Shown: piece after piece, positions 16,552 to 24,654 of the stretch
How the letters are laid out: every line of letters starts with the position of its first letter
How positions within the stretch are numbered: the first letter of the stretch is position 1
DNA from: Roseburia_C sp900315735
Lineage (GTDB): Bacteria; Bacillota; Clostridia; Lachnospirales; Lachnospiraceae
Direction: 5' to 3' (one strand)
Length of the DNA stretch: 64,000 nt
Assembly (NCBI GenBank): GCA_052118425.1
Contig: JBQKHF010000015.1
Notes under the pieces: model-generated
What the model was told of the DNA's origin: nothing
The model's input: only the letters and a program-made list of their open reading frames with translations
Database searches by the model: none
Translations under genes and position numbers: made by a program

Positions 16552-16575
16552 GTTCGAATCCCCGATGTCTCATTA
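16552..16575 (+). repeat. attR: duplicated tRNA-Lys 3' end
   Basis: A perfect 24-bp copy of the tRNA-Lys 3' end (12717-12740). The base before it differs (A instead of G), so this is only the 3' fragment and not a second tRNA. Confidence 0.88.
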
Positions 16576-16587
16576 ATTGAAAATGAC

Positions 16588-16625
16588 GGAAATGCTGATA
16601 AATACAGTGTTTCCGCTTTTTTTTT
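16588..16625 (+). terminator. original chromosomal tRNA-operon terminator
   Basis: Stem GGAAATGCTG/CAGTGTTTCC (10 pairs, two wobble) followed by a long T-run, 12 bases after attR. It was probably the terminator of the tRNA operon before the island inserted. Confidence 0.85.
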
Positions 16626-16740
16626 CGTGTAATCGGAAGTTGTGTTAAGTAAGCCTAAATATTTATCTTCACCCCGTCTTCAAGTGCATTTTTGAATATC
16701 TTCGTCTTCAGTTCATCTTCAAAAGAAGAAAAAGAAGAGT

Positions 16741-16769
16741 TTGCGTAATTAGGTAGAATGCTTTATGAT
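16741..16769 (+). promoter_or_regulatory. promoter of the PPOX gene
   Basis: TTGCGT, a 17-base spacer and TATGAT, 57 bases upstream of the start codon. Just upstream (about 16700-16738) is a CTTC/GAAG-rich inverted repeat that could be an operator. Confidence 0.55.
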
Positions 16770-16825
16770 TAAGATAATGAGGTGTTAGGAAGGCTTTCAA
16801 AAATCTTTGGAGGAGGAGAAAAAGC

Positions 16826-17314
16826 ATGACAAGAAGAGAACGTGAAGTAACAGATATAAATGAAATCCTTAAGATTATGGATACCTGCAAAATCGTGCAT
16901 GTTGGACTGGTGGACGGTGACCAGCCTTATGTGTTACCGATGAATTTCGGCTATACCTATGAAGATGGGAAAATGGTGATTTACCTTCATGGAGCAAAGA
17001 AGGGTTATAAGTATGATTTAATAGAGAAAAATCCGAAGGTATGCTTTGAAATGGAGTGTGATGTGGTACCATTTGAAGGAAAGGTGGCATGCCAGTATGG
17101 CAATTCCTATTCCTGTGTTATGGGAAAAGGGAAAGCTGTTATCGTAGAGGATGTAAATGAGAAAATGCAGGCACTTTCTATTTTGATGAAATGCCAGACC
17201 GGAGGCGATTTTACTTTTAATGAAGAATTGGTATCCATTGTCAATGTGATTCGGATTGATGTAAGCGAATTCAGCGCAAAAAGAAGACCGATTCCGGAAG
17301 GATTGAAAAAGTAA
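16826..17314 (+). CDS. pyridoxamine 5'-phosphate oxidase-like flavoprotein (NimA-related)
   Basis: A 162-aa split-barrel protein starting MTRREREVTDINEILKIMD, the standard opening of the NimA/PPOX-putative family. VLPMNFGYTYEDG and IYLHGAKKGYKYDLI form the barrel and FMN-contact segments. Family members bind FMN or haem; some reduce nitroimidazoles, most have unknown substrates. AGGAGGAGAAAAAGC gives a strong ribosome binding site. It is a single-gene unit with its own promoter and terminator. Resistance should not be assumed from this similarity. Confidence 0.85.
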   Translation: MTRREREVTDINEILKIMDTCKIVHVGLVDGDQPYVLPMNFGYTYEDGKMVIYLHGAKKGYKYDLIEKNPKVCFEMECDVVPFEGKVACQYGNSYSCVMGKGKAVIVEDVNEKMQALSILMKCQTGGDFTFNEELVSIVNVIRIDVSEFSAKRRPIPEGLKK

Positions 17315-17370
17315 CAGAATAACAGGAGATGGAAAAAGAAATATTGACAAAGAAATATTGATAAAGTAGA

Positions 17371-17405
17371 AAGCAGGATTATGAAAGTGTAATTCCTGCT
17401 TTTTT
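17371..17405 (+). terminator. terminator after the PPOX gene
   Basis: Stem AAGCAGGA/TCCTGCTT with a 15-base loop and a following T-run. The preceding spacer contains a tandem duplication of AAAGAAATATTGA. Confidence 0.85.
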
Positions 17406-17447
17406 CTATCCCCAATCATTTATCACAAAACTGTGACAATCTATTCG

Positions 17448-17476
17448 TTGCGTGAGCTTGGAAGCATTTGTATAAT
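17448..17476 (+). promoter_or_regulatory. promoter of the two-component/ABC operon
   Basis: TTGCGT (17448), a 17-base spacer and TATAAT (17471-17476), 56 bases upstream of the response-regulator start. Confidence 0.7.
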
Positions 17477-17531
17477 GAGACATAGGTAAGAAGCGGGGAA
17501 GAAAAACAGGAAAGAATGACAGGAAAAACGG

Positions 17532-18236
17532 ATGACAACAGATAAGAAAAAGGATGTTTATAGGAAGATGGATAGAATATTAGTGGTGGAAGATGACCGG
17601 GAACTGAATCAGGGAATTTGTTTTGCGTTGCAGCAGGCAGGGTATGATACGGAAAGTGCCTATTCCATTCAGGAGGCAAAGATTGCGGGTTTGCAGCAGG
17701 AATATTCGCTGGTGATACTGGATGTAAATCTTCCGGATGGAGAAGGATTTGGCTTTTGTAAATGGATTATGGAGCGCAGGAAAGTGAAGGTCGTGTTTCT
17801 TACGGCAAGAGATTTGGAAGAAGATGTATTGTCCGGGTATGAGCTGGGAGCAGAGGATTATGTGACAAAGCCATTTTCCATACATATTCTGCTAAAGAAG
17901 ATAGCGGTCATTTTAAAAAGGGAGACAGAAAATCCAAGAAATATTTATGAAGATGGACATCTGCGGATAGACTTCGACCGGGTTAAGGTAGAAATCGAAG
18001 GAAAAGAGTGCATGGTGACACCTACGGAATTTCGGATGTTACGCTTATTTATCGAGCATGCAGGACAGCTGCTTTCTTATAATGTGCTGTTAGAGCAATT
18101 GTGGGACTGTGATGAAGCGTATGTGGACAGGCATACGCTGGCAGTCAATGTGAACCGGCTGCGTGGAAAGATAGAGGATGCGGAACACAAATATATTTCA
18201 AATGTATACGGGATGGGATATCAATGGTTGCGATAG
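17532..18236 (+). CDS. OmpR-family response regulator
   Basis: A 234-aa protein with a receiver domain (acidic pair EDD near residue 20, phospho-acceptor Asp in VILDVNLPDG, FLTARD, and conserved Lys in YVTKPFS). A C-terminal winged-helix domain follows (TPTEFRMLRLFIEHAG and the YISNVYGMGYQW end). An alternative ATG at 17568 would remove 12 residues, but its ribosome binding site is too close. It is the first gene of an operon with a kinase and an ABC exporter, the arrangement of systems that sense envelope-active antibiotics or peptides. Confidence 0.93.
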   Translation: MTTDKKKDVYRKMDRILVVEDDRELNQGICFALQQAGYDTESAYSIQEAKIAGLQQEYSLVILDVNLPDGEGFGFCKWIMERRKVKVVFLTARDLEEDVLSGYELGAEDYVTKPFSIHILLKKIAVILKRETENPRNIYEDGHLRIDFDRVKVEIEGKECMVTPTEFRMLRLFIEHAGQLLSYNVLLEQLWDCDEAYVDRHTLAVNVNRLRGKIEDAEHKYISNVYGMGYQWLR

Positions 18237-19144
18237 GAATAATAGCAGGCTGTGGCATTGTGATAATTTATCTTCTAATCAGGCTGTATCGGCAGAAGAA
18301 GGAAATCTATGATTTTACGGAAGAACTACAGCGGTGTCTGACGCTGATGAAAGCAGGCGAAGACATTGGAAATGAAGCAGAGTTTAAGGATAGTCTTTGG
18401 GATAAGATTTATCACGATTTGCAGGAACTGATGGATGTATGGAACCGGAAGAACCGGCAGAGCCATAAGGAAAAAGAACAGATAAAAGAGCTGATTTCCG
18501 ACATTTCCCATCAGGGAAGAACGCCAATGGCGAATATTAAAATATATCTGGAAATCTTAGAAGAAGAACAGGAAGATGAGGTGCGCCGGAAGGAGTGCAT
18601 CGGAAAGCTGAAAAAACAGACGGAACGGCTGGATTTTCTGATGCAGAGTCTGGTGAAGCTTTCACGTCTGGAAACCGGAATCATAGAAATATATGAAAAG
18701 GATATAAACATTTTTGAAGTACTTGGACTGGCAGTTGCAGCGGTGGTGCCGGGAGCAGAAGCAAAAGAGATTTCCGTTCATGTGGATTGCCCGGAGACAC
18801 TGAAGCTGTTTTGTGATGCGAAATGGACACAGGAAGCAATTTTTAATCTTTTAGATAATGCAGTGAAATATACTCCTAAGGGGGGAAGCATCTACATTTC
18901 AGTAATGGAACAGGAGGTTTTCGGAAAAATCAGCATCCGGGATACCGGAAGGGGAATCCCTAAGAAACATCAGGCACAGATTTTTCAAAGGTTCTACCGG
19001 GAACCGGAAGTTCATGATGAAGAGGGAATCGGTATCGGTCTGTATCTGGCACGAAAGATTGTTACGATGCAGGATGGCTATATGGAAGTGCATTCAGAAA
19101 GTGGAAAGGGGGCAGAATTTTGCATTTATCTGCCAATGAAATAA
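18224..19144 (+). CDS. sensor histidine kinase
   Basis: A 306-aa kinase that overlaps the response regulator by 13 bases. It has a single N-terminal hydrophobic helix (about 3-20), a helical linker, the phospho-acceptor His96 in SDISHQGRTP, and an ATPase domain with N box NLLDNAVKYTPKGG, DTGRGIP and GIGLYLAR. There is no extracellular sensor domain, so the signal probably comes through the membrane or from the co-encoded transporter, as in BceS-like kinases. The residue after the H-box His is Gln rather than the usual Glu. Confidence 0.92.
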   Translation: MVAIGIIAGCGIVIIYLLIRLYRQKKEIYDFTEELQRCLTLMKAGEDIGNEAEFKDSLWDKIYHDLQELMDVWNRKNRQSHKEKEQIKELISDISHQGRTPMANIKIYLEILEEEQEDEVRRKECIGKLKKQTERLDFLMQSLVKLSRLETGIIEIYEKDINIFEVLGLAVAAVVPGAEAKEISVHVDCPETLKLFCDAKWTQEAIFNLLDNAVKYTPKGGSIYISVMEQEVFGKISIRDTGRGIPKKHQAQIFQRFYREPEVHDEEGIGIGLYLARKIVTMQDGYMEVHSESGKGAEFCIYLPMK

Positions 19145-19827
19145 AAGAAGTAGTACGGACAGAGGAGTTAAAGAAATATTATCCATTGGGAACTCATACG
19201 GTAAAAGCTTTAGATGGAGTGAATCTTACCGTAAAAGAGGGCGAATTTGTGGCAATCATTGGAAAGTCCGGAAGTGGTAAAAGTACGCTGCTGCATATGT
19301 TAGGAGCATTGGATGTACCCACAGCCGGAGAAGTCTATATTGATGGAAAAAATCTTGCGTCAATGACACGGGAGGAACAGGCAATTTTTCGAAGAAGAAA
19401 GGTTGGCGTAGTATTTCAAAGCTATAATCTGATTCCGGACTTGAGTGTATATGAGAATATTGTGCTGCCTGTTGAGCTGGATGGAGGATATGTGGACAAG
19501 GCATATATGGAAGAATTGTTAAGGCAGCTGAAAATAGAAGATAAGCGGGATGCACTGCCGGGCACTTTATCCGGTGGCCAGCAGCAGAGGACGGCAATTG
19601 CCCGGGCATTATCTTATAAACCTGCTATCCTTTTGGCAGACGAACCTACGGGAAATCTCGACACACAGACCAGCCATGATGTCATGGGATTGTTAAAAAC
19701 AGTGGCACGAAAATATCAGCAGACCACGATTCTGATTACACACGATATGGACGTGGCGCAGTTATCAGACCGGATTGTATACATGGAAGATGGGAAAATC
19801 AGGAAGGAACGAAAGCTATATGCTTAA
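19120..19827 (+). CDS. ABC transporter ATP-binding protein (MacB/BceA type)
   Basis: A 235-aa ATPase with Walker A GKSGSGKST, Q-loop VFQSYNL, signature LSGGQQQR, Walker B LLADEPTGNLD and LITHD switch His. The most plausible start is TTG 19120, which overlaps the kinase by 25 bases and follows AAAGGGGGCAGAATT; no ATG lies in a suitable place. It energises the FtsX-like permease encoded next. Such pairs export or detoxify antimicrobial peptides or act in envelope remodelling. Confidence 0.9.
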   Translation: MHLSANEIKEVVRTEELKKYYPLGTHTVKALDGVNLTVKEGEFVAIIGKSGSGKSTLLHMLGALDVPTAGEVYIDGKNLASMTREEQAIFRRRKVGVVFQSYNLIPDLSVYENIVLPVELDGGYVDKAYMEELLRQLKIEDKRDALPGTLSGGQQQRTAIARALSYKPAILLADEPTGNLDTQTSHDVMGLLKTVARKYQQTTILITHDMDVAQLSDRIVYMEDGKIRKERKLYA

Positions 19828-22372
19828 AAATAATAATCAGGCTGTCATCCGTAAGATGGCAGTCCGTTCCATAAGGAGCAACAGAAAGAAAAACAGCCTG
19901 TATTTTGTGGCAATCGTATTGGCGGTGCTGATGTTGTTTACAGTTTTGCAGACCGGTGCTACCTATATGCATATGCAGTATGTCTGGCGGCTGCATTCCG
20001 TGGGAGAACTTTATGATGGAATTCTGATGGGCGGAGTAACAAAGGAACAGGAAGAAACAGTAAAAGCAGATCCTGGTATTGAAGTGGTTGGAATTACAGA
20101 ATTTATGCTTGGAAGCCTCGCTGGAAAAAATATTTCTATCATATATGAGGATGAAAATTACCGGGAGAAAATGCATCAGCCAGGCGTTATCAAGCAGGAA
20201 GGAAGGTATCCTGAGACATCGGATGAAGTAATGGTTACAAAGACACTTTTAGAAAAGCGAAAGTCAGAAAATCTGACCATTGGCGATACGCTCCTTTTAA
20301 GTTATCAGAAGAAAGATGGAACGCAGGTAGAAAAGCCCATGAAAATTACGGGTATCATAGATGACTATGAAGAAACTGCCAACTGTTTCGTGACGAAAGA
20401 GGTATTTGAACAGGCAGGTTACAGTCAGGCAGATTATGGCTGTGGCATTCTCTACTATCAATATCGTTTCTGGTTTGCGGCAGACCGGATAGAGAACCGG
20501 TTGAAAGAAGAATTAAATCTGGAACGGAAGCAGAACATTCAGACAACATGGGACTGCGATAAAGTAAGGGGAATTCTTCTTGGCATGATAGGAATCATTA
20601 TGTTGACCTGTCTCAGCGCCTATTTACTGATTTACAATATCATGTATTTATCCATAGAAGATAATATCCGCTATTATGGGTTGCTGCGGGCTGTGGGAAT
20701 GACAGAAAGCCAGATACACCGGCTGTTGTGGCAGAAGCAGATTATCTTAAGTGGAATTGGAATTCTGGTGGGAATAGTTTTAGGATTTCTGACGTCCTAT
20801 CTTGTGATTCCCGGAACAATCCGGGTGCTGGGACTTCGCTCCGAAAAGATGGTTGTAACGATAAAACCGGAATTTCTGGTGCTGACGATTGCTATTATGG
20901 CAGTGACCGTCTATCTTGCCAGCCGTAAGCCGGTAAGAGTAGCAGAGCGTATTTCTGTCATGGAGGCACTGGGGTATCAGACTTCGAAGGTAGTCTATAC
21001 CAGAAAGAAAAAACGAACCGGTAAAAATATTATTTACCGGCTGGCATGGCAGCAGCTTGGCAGGATGAAGAAGAAAACGATTCTTGTAATTCTCTCATTG
21101 TCAACCAGTCTGACCGTATTTTTATGTGTGATAACATTGGCTGGAAGTCAGAGCAAACGGACGGCGGAGCTGCAGTATATGGATGCTGATATGGAACTGA
21201 CCAATAAGAGTATGGTGTCTGATACATCAGACTGGAAACAGCCTTTTGATGATGCCTTTTGTGACAAGCTCTTAAAAATAGATGGAGTAAAGGAAATCCA
21301 CAAATTAAATTACAGTACAATTGTTGTGCCTTGGGAGCCGGATTTTTCGGATCAGTGGATGCGTGATTTCTATGACCAGTGGATGTATATAAAATATGAT
21401 GACATCCGGGAAGAATATCAGCAAAATCCGGAAGATTTTATGGCACTGGTAGTTGGAATCGATGAAAAAACATTTCATTATATCAATCAGCAGAATGAAA
21501 CAGCCATTGATGAGAAGTCATTTTTGGCGGGTGAAAGCTGCCTTTTGTGTCAGCAATATATGGGATATACCAATGCGGATGTCAAAAATAAGAAAATAAG
21601 TTTTTATTTTCCGGGTCAGGAAACGAAGAAATACAGTACATCTGTTGCGGGGCTGCAAAAGGATGACAGCCCATATCGGGGACCAAGCGAGGTGAGCCTG
21701 TCGGTGGCGGGAATACAGGAGGATGACAGTCCGTATCTTGGTCCGACTGCCATGGGACCGACGATTATGATTCTGGTAAGCGATTCCTTTCTTAAGGATA
21801 AGGCAGAGAGTCTGTGGACCTATAAGGTATCTGTGATTTATGATGAGGAATACGACAAAACCACTGAAAAGAAAATCAAAGAGCTGATACAGGAATCTGA
21901 GGATGCACAGGATATTACCTGGAGCAGCAAGCTAAAGGGTATCAAAGAGCAGAAACCTGCGGAACAGAAGATGTGGCAGCTTGGAATGGGAATTGCCATA
22001 GTTTTGGGATTTATCGGAGTGATGAATTATATCAATACAGAGCTTGGAAGTATATCCGGCAGAAGGCGGGAAATTGCAATATTAGAAAGCATTGGCATGA
22101 CCGGAAAACAACAGCGCAGGCTGCTTTTGACAGAAGGGATGTATTATGCGGGAATTTCTCTTTTCTTAACGGCAACGGTGGGACTTGGCATTGATGTGCT
22201 GCTGTTTCAGCGGATGAATTATCATAAGGTAGCATTTTCCATCCCTGTCATTCCGGTGGTTGTCATGATAGTGACACTGTTTGCATTGTGCATTTTAGTG
22301 CCGTTGGCAGCAGGCAGATTAATGGAAGGAGATGGCACACTCGTAGAGCGGATTCATCATGTGGGAGAGTAA
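19820..22372 (+). CDS. FtsX-like ABC transporter permease
   Basis: An 850-aa permease. ATG 19820 overlaps the ATPase stop by 8 bases and is preferred over an in-frame upstream ATG inside that gene. The pattern is TM1 (about 22-42), a ~200-residue outer domain, three TM helices (about 245-370), then TM5 (about 420), a second large outer domain, and three C-terminal helices (about 705-840). This is two FtsX modules in one chain. An outer segment near residues 608-647 is an imperfect 20-residue tandem duplication (SVAGLQKDDSPYRGP and SVAGIQEDDSPYLGP). Confidence 0.88.
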   Translation: MLKNNNQAVIRKMAVRSIRSNRKKNSLYFVAIVLAVLMLFTVLQTGATYMHMQYVWRLHSVGELYDGILMGGVTKEQEETVKADPGIEVVGITEFMLGSLAGKNISIIYEDENYREKMHQPGVIKQEGRYPETSDEVMVTKTLLEKRKSENLTIGDTLLLSYQKKDGTQVEKPMKITGIIDDYEETANCFVTKEVFEQAGYSQADYGCGILYYQYRFWFAADRIENRLKEELNLERKQNIQTTWDCDKVRGILLGMIGIIMLTCLSAYLLIYNIMYLSIEDNIRYYGLLRAVGMTESQIHRLLWQKQIILSGIGILVGIVLGFLTSYLVIPGTIRVLGLRSEKMVVTIKPEFLVLTIAIMAVTVYLASRKPVRVAERISVMEALGYQTSKVVYTRKKKRTGKNIIYRLAWQQLGRMKKKTILVILSLSTSLTVFLCVITLAGSQSKRTAELQYMDADMELTNKSMVSDTSDWKQPFDDAFCDKLLKIDGVKEIHKLNYSTIVVPWEPDFSDQWMRDFYDQWMYIKYDDIREEYQQNPEDFMALVVGIDEKTFHYINQQNETAIDEKSFLAGESCLLCQQYMGYTNADVKNKKISFYFPGQETKKYSTSVAGLQKDDSPYRGPSEVSLSVAGIQEDDSPYLGPTAMGPTIMILVSDSFLKDKAESLWTYKVSVIYDEEYDKTTEKKIKELIQESEDAQDITWSSKLKGIKEQKPAEQKMWQLGMGIAIVLGFIGVMNYINTELGSISGRRREIAILESIGMTGKQQRRLLLTEGMYYAGISLFLTATVGLGIDVLLFQRMNYHKVAFSIPVIPVVVMIVTLFALCILVPLAAGRLMEGDGTLVERIHHVGE
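21641..21760 (+). repeat. 60-bp tandem duplication inside the permease gene
   Basis: Two adjacent, diverged 60-base units in frame. Both encode SVAG-Q-DDSPY-GP followed by a variable end. They lie in the second extracytoplasmic domain. Confidence 0.8.
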
Positions 22373-22473
22373 AAAGTAACTTTTGCTGCAACCGTTTCTT
22401 TCATTATTACAATATATAAGTGTAAGGGAAATATCCCAAAACAAATGACGGCGCGGTCTGGGAGATTGGAAAC

Positions 22474-22992
22474 ATGAACAAACAATTACTGGAACATTAC
22501 ATTGAGGCATACGGAACGGACATCTATTCCTTTTGTATCCGGCTGACACAGAACCGGGAACTGGCAGAAGAACTCTATCAGGATACCTTTCTTGCAATGT
22601 GTGAGAAGGAGGGCTGGAAGGAAGAAGGAAATGTCAAAAGCTATCTGCTTGGAATTACCATAAAGCTCTGGCAGAACCGGAAGCGGAAATTTGCCTGGCG
22701 AAAGCGAATCGTAGCGGAGATTCCCTTATCGAAGGAACAGGGACTGGAAGCATTTTCGGCAGATGAAAATTTAGAGCAGCATATGGTAAGCAAAGAAGAG
22801 CAGGAAGCCGTGTGGAAGGCTGTATACAAATTGCCGGAGCAGCTTCGCATCGTGATTCTTCTATATTATATGGAGGATTTAAAAGTTGCCGAGATTGCAG
22901 AAAAGCTGTCCCTTTCTGCCAGTAATGTGAAAAGTAAGCTGATGCGTGCACGCAGATATCTGAAACAGGAACTGGAGGATTTTATCATATGA
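22474..22992 (+). CDS. ECF-type RNA polymerase sigma factor
   Basis: A 172-aa sigma-70-family protein with only regions 2 and 4. Region 2 is near residues 8-75 (YGTDIYSFCIRLTQNRELAEELYQDTF) and region 4 near 110-165 (LPEQLRIVILLYYMEDLKVAEIAE, SASNVKSKLMRARRYL). The ATG follows GGGAGATTGGAAAC. It overlaps the next gene, its likely anti-sigma, by four bases. An AACC-containing element (TGCAACCGTTT, about 22386) upstream may be an autoregulatory -35, but no clear -10 was found. Confidence 0.9.
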   Translation: MNKQLLEHYIEAYGTDIYSFCIRLTQNRELAEELYQDTFLAMCEKEGWKEEGNVKSYLLGITIKLWQNRKRKFAWRKRIVAEIPLSKEQGLEAFSADENLEQHMVSKEEQEAVWKAVYKLPEQLRIVILLYYMEDLKVAEIAEKLSLSASNVKSKLMRARRYLKQELEDFII

Positions 22993-23924
22993 AACCAACC
23001 TTAGATGATTTATTACACAACTCCCTTATAGCAACTGATATTCCCTCAGAGGAACTCAATCAGAGGGTTTTAAACCAGTCAACCCAAAAGGAGGTTGTAC
23101 CTATGCGTAAGAAGGAAACGAAGAAGCCATGGAAAATGGCACAGACAGCAGCGGCTGTGGCACTTCTTGTTTTAGTCACCGGCTGTGGTGTATATGCGGC
23201 AGAGCGAATCCTTGCACAAAAGCAGATTGCAATCATTGATAACGAAACGGAATTTATGGAAAATACGAAAGAGACAACGATTCATTATGAAGAATTTTCG
23301 GGAGAAAATCTTGACTTTGCAGACAGCAAGGTGACCGACCGGACAGAGGAATTAATTCAAAATTCCGATTTTGTCGGAACTGTTACCGAAGGAACCAAGG
23401 ATGATTTATGGAGCTTAAAAGCAGAAGAAAAGATTGATGGCAGAATAGAAGCAGGCTATGTCTATCCAAAATTAAGCGATGCTTTTAAAGACCAGAATAT
23501 TGGCATTGACCTTTCTTATATAGAAGCAAATTATCCAACACTCTGGAGTGAAAAAGCCTGTCAGCTTTGCTATGATTCCAAGGATGCAGACACTTTTTCC
23601 CAGGGAGCATTCTTTGCCAGTTATCGGAAGGGAGACAGTCAGGCGGTGTCCATTCAGTATGAAGTGTCGGATACAGCAAATGAGGATGACTATATTTTTG
23701 CAGAAGCTTATGACAGTACCGGTACTTATACGACAGCGGATGGTGTGACACTGACCATTACTGGTGAAACGGCAGACAACGGCTATGCGATTACTTATGC
23801 CCGGTTGATTACGGAATATGGAGATTTTATACTGACATTACGTGGTGACTTTTCAGAAGAAGAAAGCCATGCGATTTATGACAGCTTAAATCTTTCTTCT
23901 ATCTGTGAGACGACAAAGCAGTAA
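22989..23924 (+). CDS. membrane-bound anti-sigma factor candidate (DUF4367-like C-terminus)
   Basis: A 311-aa protein translated from ATGA coupled to the sigma gene. About 50 cytoplasmic residues precede one transmembrane helix (MAQTAAAVALLVLVTGCGVYAA, about 50-71). The outer part is ~240 residues and ends ITYARLITEYGDFILTL, resembling DUF4367 domains of clostridial anti-sigma proteins. The position, topology and coupling indicate that it holds the ECF factor at the membrane until a surface signal releases it. No zinc-binding HxxxCxxC motif is present. Confidence 0.78.
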   Translation: MKPTLDDLLHNSLIATDIPSEELNQRVLNQSTQKEVVPMRKKETKKPWKMAQTAAAVALLVLVTGCGVYAAERILAQKQIAIIDNETEFMENTKETTIHYEEFSGENLDFADSKVTDRTEELIQNSDFVGTVTEGTKDDLWSLKAEEKIDGRIEAGYVYPKLSDAFKDQNIGIDLSYIEANYPTLWSEKACQLCYDSKDADTFSQGAFFASYRKGDSQAVSIQYEVSDTANEDDYIFAEAYDSTGTYTTADGVTLTITGETADNGYAITYARLITEYGDFILTLRGDFSEEESHAIYDSLNLSSICETTKQ

Positions 23925-23931
23925 TAAGAGG

Positions 23932-23973
23932 TAACTACGAGAAACACACTTTGTGGGTTTCTCGCATAAATAA
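23932..23973. repeat. palindromic intergenic repeat, short copy
   Basis: TAACTACGAGAAACAC...GGTTTCTCGCATAAATAA, a hairpin sharing both ends with the long copy at 5913-6039. It also lies between a stop codon and a terminator. Confidence 0.6.
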
Positions 23974-24005
23974 AAATGGTTCAGGAATTATCCTGAACCA
24001 TTTTT
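23972..24005. terminator. bidirectional terminator
   Basis: Perfect 15-bp stem AAAAATGGTTCAGGA/TCCTGAACCATTTTT with a four-base loop. It can end the sigma/anti-sigma operon on one strand and the tRNA-Leu unit on the other. Confidence 0.9.
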
Positions 24006-24014
24006 GGGTTGGAC

Positions 24015-24094
24015 TGCGGGCAACAGGACTTGAACCTGCACGGTCTCCCACTAGAACCTAAATCTAGCGCGTCTGCCAATTCCGCCATGCCCGC
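24015..24094 (-). tRNA. tRNA-Leu (TAG)
   Basis: A type II tRNA on the minus strand: acceptor GCGGGCA/TGCCCGC, anticodon stem CTAGA/TCTAG, loop TTTAGGT with anticodon TAG, discriminator A. It complements the TAA isoacceptor at 885. Confidence 0.93.
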
Positions 24095-24143
24095 AAGACA
24101 AGAACTATAATAATATAGAAATACAGTTCATGTCAAGTGTAGA

Positions 24144-24398
24144 TTAACCCTGAAGACCCCGTGCCTGGCGGTCCATATCTTCCACTACAATGTCATAGAT
24201 TTCACCAAGACTTGCGCAGTATTCTAAGACCTTCCAAGGCTCATTGGTGTGATAATGAATCTTAATCAGTTCTTCATCACCAACTGCCAGAAGACAGTCT
24301 CCTTTGAAATTTTCGGTAAAGTAATCATTAATAGCATCTTCGTCAAGATTTTCCCCTTCAATTAAAAGCTGGGTGTCATATCTGAATTCTAACATCAT
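24144..24398 (-). CDS. stand-alone FakA/YloV C-terminal-domain protein
   Basis: An 84-aa protein resembling only the C-terminal domain of the DAK2-type fatty-acid kinase subunit FakA (YloV). EFRYDTQLLIEGENLDED opens the beta-alpha unit. GDEELIKIHYHTNEPWKVLEY carries the HxHTN motif, and GEIYDIVVEDM closes it. The kinase domain is absent, so it cannot phosphorylate on its own; it may bind a partner or fatty-acyl ligand. AGAGG lies before two adjacent ATG codons (24398, 24395). Similar short proteins occur in related Clostridia, so it is probably not a pseudogene. Confidence 0.75.
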   Translation of the reverse strand: MMLEFRYDTQLLIEGENLDEDAINDYFTENFKGDCLLAVGDEELIKIHYHTNEPWKVLEYCASLGEIYDIVVEDMDRQARGLQG

Positions 24399-24540
24399 CG
24401 AATCCTCTCTTTCTGTCTGCTTCCTTTTTATCAGGAATGAATTTCAAACACAGTATAGCATAACGAGGTGAGAGAAGAAAGTATTTCATAAAGCAGCAGG
24501 ACTTTGTTGAGACAGATTAACCAAGTAGAAAGTTTTAGAT

Positions 24541-24583
24541 TTCTTTAAGAACTGCCTAAGCAAAGATTAATGTTCTTTAAGAA
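24541..24583. promoter_or_regulatory. two palindromic TTCTTTAAGAA sites upstream of dltA
   Basis: The 11-bp near-palindrome TTCTTTAAGAA occurs at 24541-24551 and again at 24573-24583. The 32-base spacing is close to three helical turns, 72-114 bases before the dltA start. This layout suits a dimeric regulator such as an OmpR-family response regulator. A possible -10 (TATAGT, 24619) follows, without an obvious -35. Confidence 0.5.
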
Positions 24584-24654
24584 TTCGTAACTGTGATATT
24601 CTTGTGATTTTATTGTGCTATAGTTGTCCCTAGAAAAAGGAAAAGAGGGATGAT

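Larger units (their letters stand above)
12717..16575. mobile_element. tRNA-Lys-integrated genomic island, about 3.86 kb
   Basis: The DNA between two perfect 24-bp copies of the tRNA-Lys 3' end carries a tyrosine integrase at the tRNA-proximal side and one lipoprotein gene, both on the minus strand, plus a GC-rich non-coding stretch. Tandem GTTTAC repeats lie just inside both ends. No replication, relaxase or conjugation genes are present, so this is a minimal or decayed integrative element that either moves with help or is now fixed. Confidence 0.85.

Noticed and set aside
16552..16575. A second tRNA-Lys gene
   Set aside because: Only the 3' 24 bases are present, without D-arm or anticodon arm; this is the attR duplication.
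16826..17314. Nitroimidazole-resistance gene
   Set aside because: Only general similarity to the NimA/PPOX family is visible; this does not establish resistance.
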